Origin: Alloboseaceae bacterium BT-24-1
Lineage (GTDB): Bacteria > Pseudomonadota > Alphaproteobacteria > Rhizobiales > Beijerinckiaceae
Assembly: GCA_025846845.1 (NCBI GenBank)
Contig: JAOYTL010000006.1
Coordinates: 248,001-312,000, forward strand
DNA: 64,000 nt
Direction: 5' to 3'
A program made the translations under genes and the position numbers. The notes beneath the pieces are model-generated. The model saw only the letters and a program-made list of their open reading frames with translations. It was not told where the DNA came from and searched no databases. This document shows, piece by piece, positions 61,696 through 64,000 of this stretch. The number at the start of each line of letters is the position of its first letter. The first letter of the stretch is position 1.

Positions 61696-62271
61696 ATGAA
61701 ACCGATCAGGGCTCTGCAGCTCGAGTCGCGCGGTCTTATTCCCAATAACCCGCGGCTGCCGGTACTGATCTATGAGTCAGCTTTCTCACCGGCTACCGGC
61801 GATCTTGCTCGCCAGATGGAGCAGCGCTTCGCCGAGAACGACTGGCCGCCGCAATGGCGCAACGGCATCTATGCCTTTCACCACTACCACGCGGAAGGAC
61901 ATGAGGTGCTCGGTATCGCCGCCGGCCATGCAGTGCTGATCATCGGCGGTGATGGAGGAGAGGAGCTTCGCGTCTCAGCCGGCGATGTTCTCGTGCTGCC
62001 GGCCGGCACAGGGCACTGCCGCCGCTCGGCCAGCGAGGATCTGCTCGTCGTGGGCGCTTATCCTCCCGACCAACAAGGCGACATCTTGCGCGAGGCGACT
62101 ACGCCCGAAATTCGAGGCGCGATCGACCGATTGCCGTTTCCCCGCATCGACCCCGTGCTCGGTCGCGGCGGCCCGTTAGTTGATCATTGGCTAGCGAAGG
62201 GACGGGTAAAGCGCCGAGAGGGCGGGGTGCGATCCTCGTTAGAACCCACGACAAAGCTGGAACGGAGGTAG
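61696..62271 (+). CDS. Cupin-domain protein
   Basis: 191 aa. The cupin barrel includes FHHYHAEGHEVLGIAAGHAVLIIGGDGGEELRVSAGDVLVLPAGTGHCRRSASEDLLVVGAYPP with His ligands in HHYHAEGHE and GTGH. Metal-binding enzyme or sensor; substrate unknown. It is followed after 2 bases by a VOC gene, then by an arginase-like gene, all on one strand with little space. Confidence 0.82.
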   Translation: MKPIRALQLESRGLIPNNPRLPVLIYESAFSPATGDLARQMEQRFAENDWPPQWRNGIYAFHHYHAEGHEVLGIAAGHAVLIIGGDGGEELRVSAGDVLVLPAGTGHCRRSASEDLLVVGAYPPDQQGDILREATTPEIRGAIDRLPFPRIDPVLGRGGPLVDHWLAKGRVKRREGGVRSSLEPTTKLERR

Positions 62272-62273
62272 TC

Positions 62274-62651
62274 GTGATTCACCATGTTTCGGTTGGGACG
62301 AATGATGTTGGGCGTTCGAAGCGCTTCTACGATGCTGTTTTGCCCTTCGTCGGCATTGTACCGATGGCGGAGGACGAGGGTGGACTGGGTTATGGAAGCG
62401 GCACGTTTCACTTCAGCGTTCAGGTTCCAATCGATGGAAAGCCAGCGACCGTAGGCAATGGCAGTCATATCGCCTTTGCCGTGGAGGACCGTTCGATGGT
62501 CAATCGATTTTATGAAGCAGCACTCAAACATGGTGGCAGCGACGATGGCGCTCCAGGGCTGCGGCCGAACTACGATGCCAACTATTATGGCGCGTTCGTC
62601 CGCGATCCAGATGGTCACAAAATCGAGGCAGTGACCTACTCCGCAAAGTAA
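62274..62651 (+). CDS. VOC (glyoxalase/dioxygenase) family protein
   Basis: 125 aa. Begins GTG 62274 (VIHHVSVGTNDVGRSKRFYDAVL) with GGAGG 5 bases upstream, inside the stop of the cupin gene. Ends RDPDGHKIEAVTYS, the usual VOC pattern with His and Glu metal ligands. Function not predictable. Confidence 0.83.
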   Translation: MIHHVSVGTNDVGRSKRFYDAVLPFVGIVPMAEDEGGLGYGSGTFHFSVQVPIDGKPATVGNGSHIAFAVEDRSMVNRFYEAALKHGGSDDGAPGLRPNYDANYYGAFVRDPDGHKIEAVTYSAK

Positions 62652-62669
62652 TGACTGACGGAGGCGCCC

Positions 62670-63563
62670 GTGCCGACCCTTCCCTACGCCATTCTCGAAG
62701 CGCCTTCCACATTGGGCCTCGCCACGGACGGAGTAGAGCGCCTGTCAGACCGACTCCTGGATCTCGGTCTCGCGGAGCGCATCCATGCGCGCCGCGCCGG
62801 GCGGCTGGCGGTGCCTCCGAAGGACCCTACGCCCGATCCCGAGACTGGCACCCTCAATGCCAGGGCAATTGCGGCGTGGGCGCCCAAGCTCGCCGATACG
62901 GTGGAAGCGGTCCTTGACGCGGGCGAATTTCCAGTCGTGCTGGGCGGCGATTGCACGATCCTGCTGGGCTCGATGCTCGCGCTTCGACGGCGCGGCCGCT
63001 ACGGCCTGTTCTTCATTGATGGCAACGCCGATTTCTTCCAGCCCGCGGCGGAACCCAACGGTGAAGGCGCCTCGATGGACCTCGCCTTCGTCACCGGCTA
63101 CGGCCCGTCGCTCCTGACAGACCTTGAAGGTCGTGGGCCTCTCGTCCGTCCCGAAGACGCTGTCGCGTTCGCGTATCGCGATCATAAGGATCAGGAGGAG
63201 TACGGGAGCCAGCCACTCCCCAACGAGCTCAAGGCGATTGACCTTCCCGCCGTGCGCGCGATGGGCATCGAGGCCGCCGCCCGCGAAGCGGTCGATCACC
63301 TGACGCGAGAGGAACTGGACGGCTTCTTCATCCATCTCGACGCCGATTGCCTCGACGACGCCGTCATGCCGGCTGTCGATTTCCGTATTCCGGGAGGGTT
63401 GTCACGGGACGAGCTCGGGGTAGCGCTTCGGGTTGCCTTGGCGAGCGGCGAGGCAGTGGGCATCGAGATCACCATCTACAATCCGCGCCTTGATGAAGAC
63501 GGCAGCGCGGGGCGCGGCCTCGCAGACGTACTCGCCGCAGCGCTCGGAACAGCAGCGCCCTGA
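62670..63563 (+). CDS. Arginase/agmatinase-family protein with an altered metal ligand
   Basis: 297 aa, ureohydrolase fold. Motifs: VVLGGDCTILLGS (about 90-101), FFIDGNADFFQP (residues 114-125), FFIHLDADCLDDAVMPAVDFRIPGG (about 220-244) and SGEAVGIEITIYNP. In typical members the second motif is DxHxD; here the His is Asn (N119), so the manganese pair may be incomplete. GTG 62670 has GGAGG. Third gene of the cupin-VOC-arginase unit. Possibly an inactive or differently metallated member. Confidence 0.82.
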   Translation: MPTLPYAILEAPSTLGLATDGVERLSDRLLDLGLAERIHARRAGRLAVPPKDPTPDPETGTLNARAIAAWAPKLADTVEAVLDAGEFPVVLGGDCTILLGSMLALRRRGRYGLFFIDGNADFFQPAAEPNGEGASMDLAFVTGYGPSLLTDLEGRGPLVRPEDAVAFAYRDHKDQEEYGSQPLPNELKAIDLPAVRAMGIEAAAREAVDHLTREELDGFFIHLDADCLDDAVMPAVDFRIPGGLSRDELGVALRVALASGEAVGIEITIYNPRLDEDGSAGRGLADVLAAALGTAAP

Positions 63564-63674
63564 ACACAGTGAGCAACGTGTCGCAATTATGAGATGCAAC
63601 GCAATGCACACTCTGCCTCGCGGGTGCGCGAGCCGCGGCCTTCTTTCAGACCAGTCGCCTACCAGCTCCAAGCC

Positions 63675-63923
63675 TCAGGAACGTGGCTTGTCCGCTTCCA
63701 ACAGCATTGCCGCACGAAGCAATCCGCCCGGGACGATCATGTCCTGTTTCAGCAGCCAGGCGACGGATGGAATGCTCCGTCCCGATAAGCGAGCGAGCGC
63801 TTCGACCATGGCATCGTCGCTCAATCGAAGCAGAAGCCGTTCCCGCATGGCCTTCCCGCTGGGCGGGGCGCGGTGGCTGAGGGGAAGGGCGACGCTTATG
63901 AGTTCAGCGGGGTGACGGCTCAT
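63675..63923 (-). CDS. Small protein of unknown function
   Basis: 82 aa: MSRHPAELISVALPLSHRAPPSGKAMRERLLLRLSDDAMVEALARL, then SGRSIPSVAWLLKQDMIVPGGLLRAAMLLEAD. No family recognised. A strong AGGAGG lies before the ATG, which supports expression. Convergent with the arginase-like gene. The last 77 bases of the window lie upstream of it and hold nothing else I can name. Confidence 0.5.
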   Translation of the reverse strand: MSRHPAELISVALPLSHRAPPSGKAMRERLLLRLSDDAMVEALARLSGRSIPSVAWLLKQDMIVPGGLLRAAMLLEADKPRS

Positions 63924-64000
63924 CGCTTCCTCCTAAAGCGCTGTGACAACGCGGCAGGAGGCGATGAGTTCTCTATCTCTGCCCAAGTTTTCAGCGGCCG

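Noticed and set aside
1..64000. CRISPR arrays, rRNA and tRNA genes
   Set aside because: No regularly spaced direct repeats, rRNA-like segments or cloverleaf with CCA-end context were noticed when reading both strands.

Overview
The window is about 64 kb of GC-rich, gene-dense DNA. It looks like the chromosome of an alphaproteobacterium of the order Hyphomicrobiales (Bosea, Methylobacterium or Bradyrhizobium type). The reasons are a rhizobial-style ectoine ABC operon, a LuxI/LuxR pair, a KaiC-like protein with a hybrid kinase, and mobile-element genes (ArdC, DUF1173, DUF736, DUF7673, ParA, MobC, relaxase) typical of rhizobial integrative elements. No rRNA, tRNA or CRISPR was recognised.

Layout. 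1-4.7 kb: ectoine/hydroxyectoine uptake operon ehuBCDA plus the catabolic deacetylase doeB, convergent with a GNAT gene. 5.2-9.7 kb: a KaiC-like double ATPase translationally coupled to a large hybrid histidine kinase, and a separate receiver protein. 9.8-15.6 kb: a decayed drug-efflux MFS gene, then a TetR regulator divergent from an RND pump (adaptor plus inner-membrane pump) across a long operator-like inverted repeat. 15.9-21.3 kb: an AHL synthase (LuxI), its LuxR receptor and a small XRE regulator, next to a zinc-ribbon threonine-synthase-like enzyme, a cysteine-synthase-like PLP enzyme and a GHMP kinase resembling PduX. I read this as a possible quorum-sensing-linked pathway through a phosphorylated amino acid.

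21.5-54.6 kb: a degraded integrative/mobilizable element. It holds a helicase remnant, RES/Xre and PIN/Phd toxin-antitoxin pairs, a ParB-like protein, a DprA-PRTase pair (the PRTase frameshifted), ArdC (broken by one in-frame TAG), DUF1173, DUF736, HU, XRE, ParA, a hairpin-rich candidate oriT, MobC and a relaxase. It ends in fragments of a LuxR protein and an integrase. No type IV secretion genes are visible. Nested inside is a 15,689-bp Tn554-like transposon (31939-47627). It split a DUF736 gene between two 6-bp AACGGC repeats, and joining the flanks restores a 103-codon frame. Its recombinases are three tyrosine recombinases plus a DUF6262-type protein. Its cargo is an arylsulfatase with its own formylglycine-generating enzyme, an outer-membrane protein, YiaV/YiaW-like membrane proteins, a Crp/Fnr regulator with a 9+9 palindrome in front of it, an MFS transporter and a second complete DUF736 gene.

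54.7-64 kb: ordinary chromosomal genes, mostly envelope or stress related: transglutaminase-like protein, AI-2E/PerM transporter, phospholipase D/cardiolipin synthase-like protein, a PNPOx-fold protein, a SemiSWEET, an L,D-transpeptidase, and a tight cupin-VOC-arginase-like operon.
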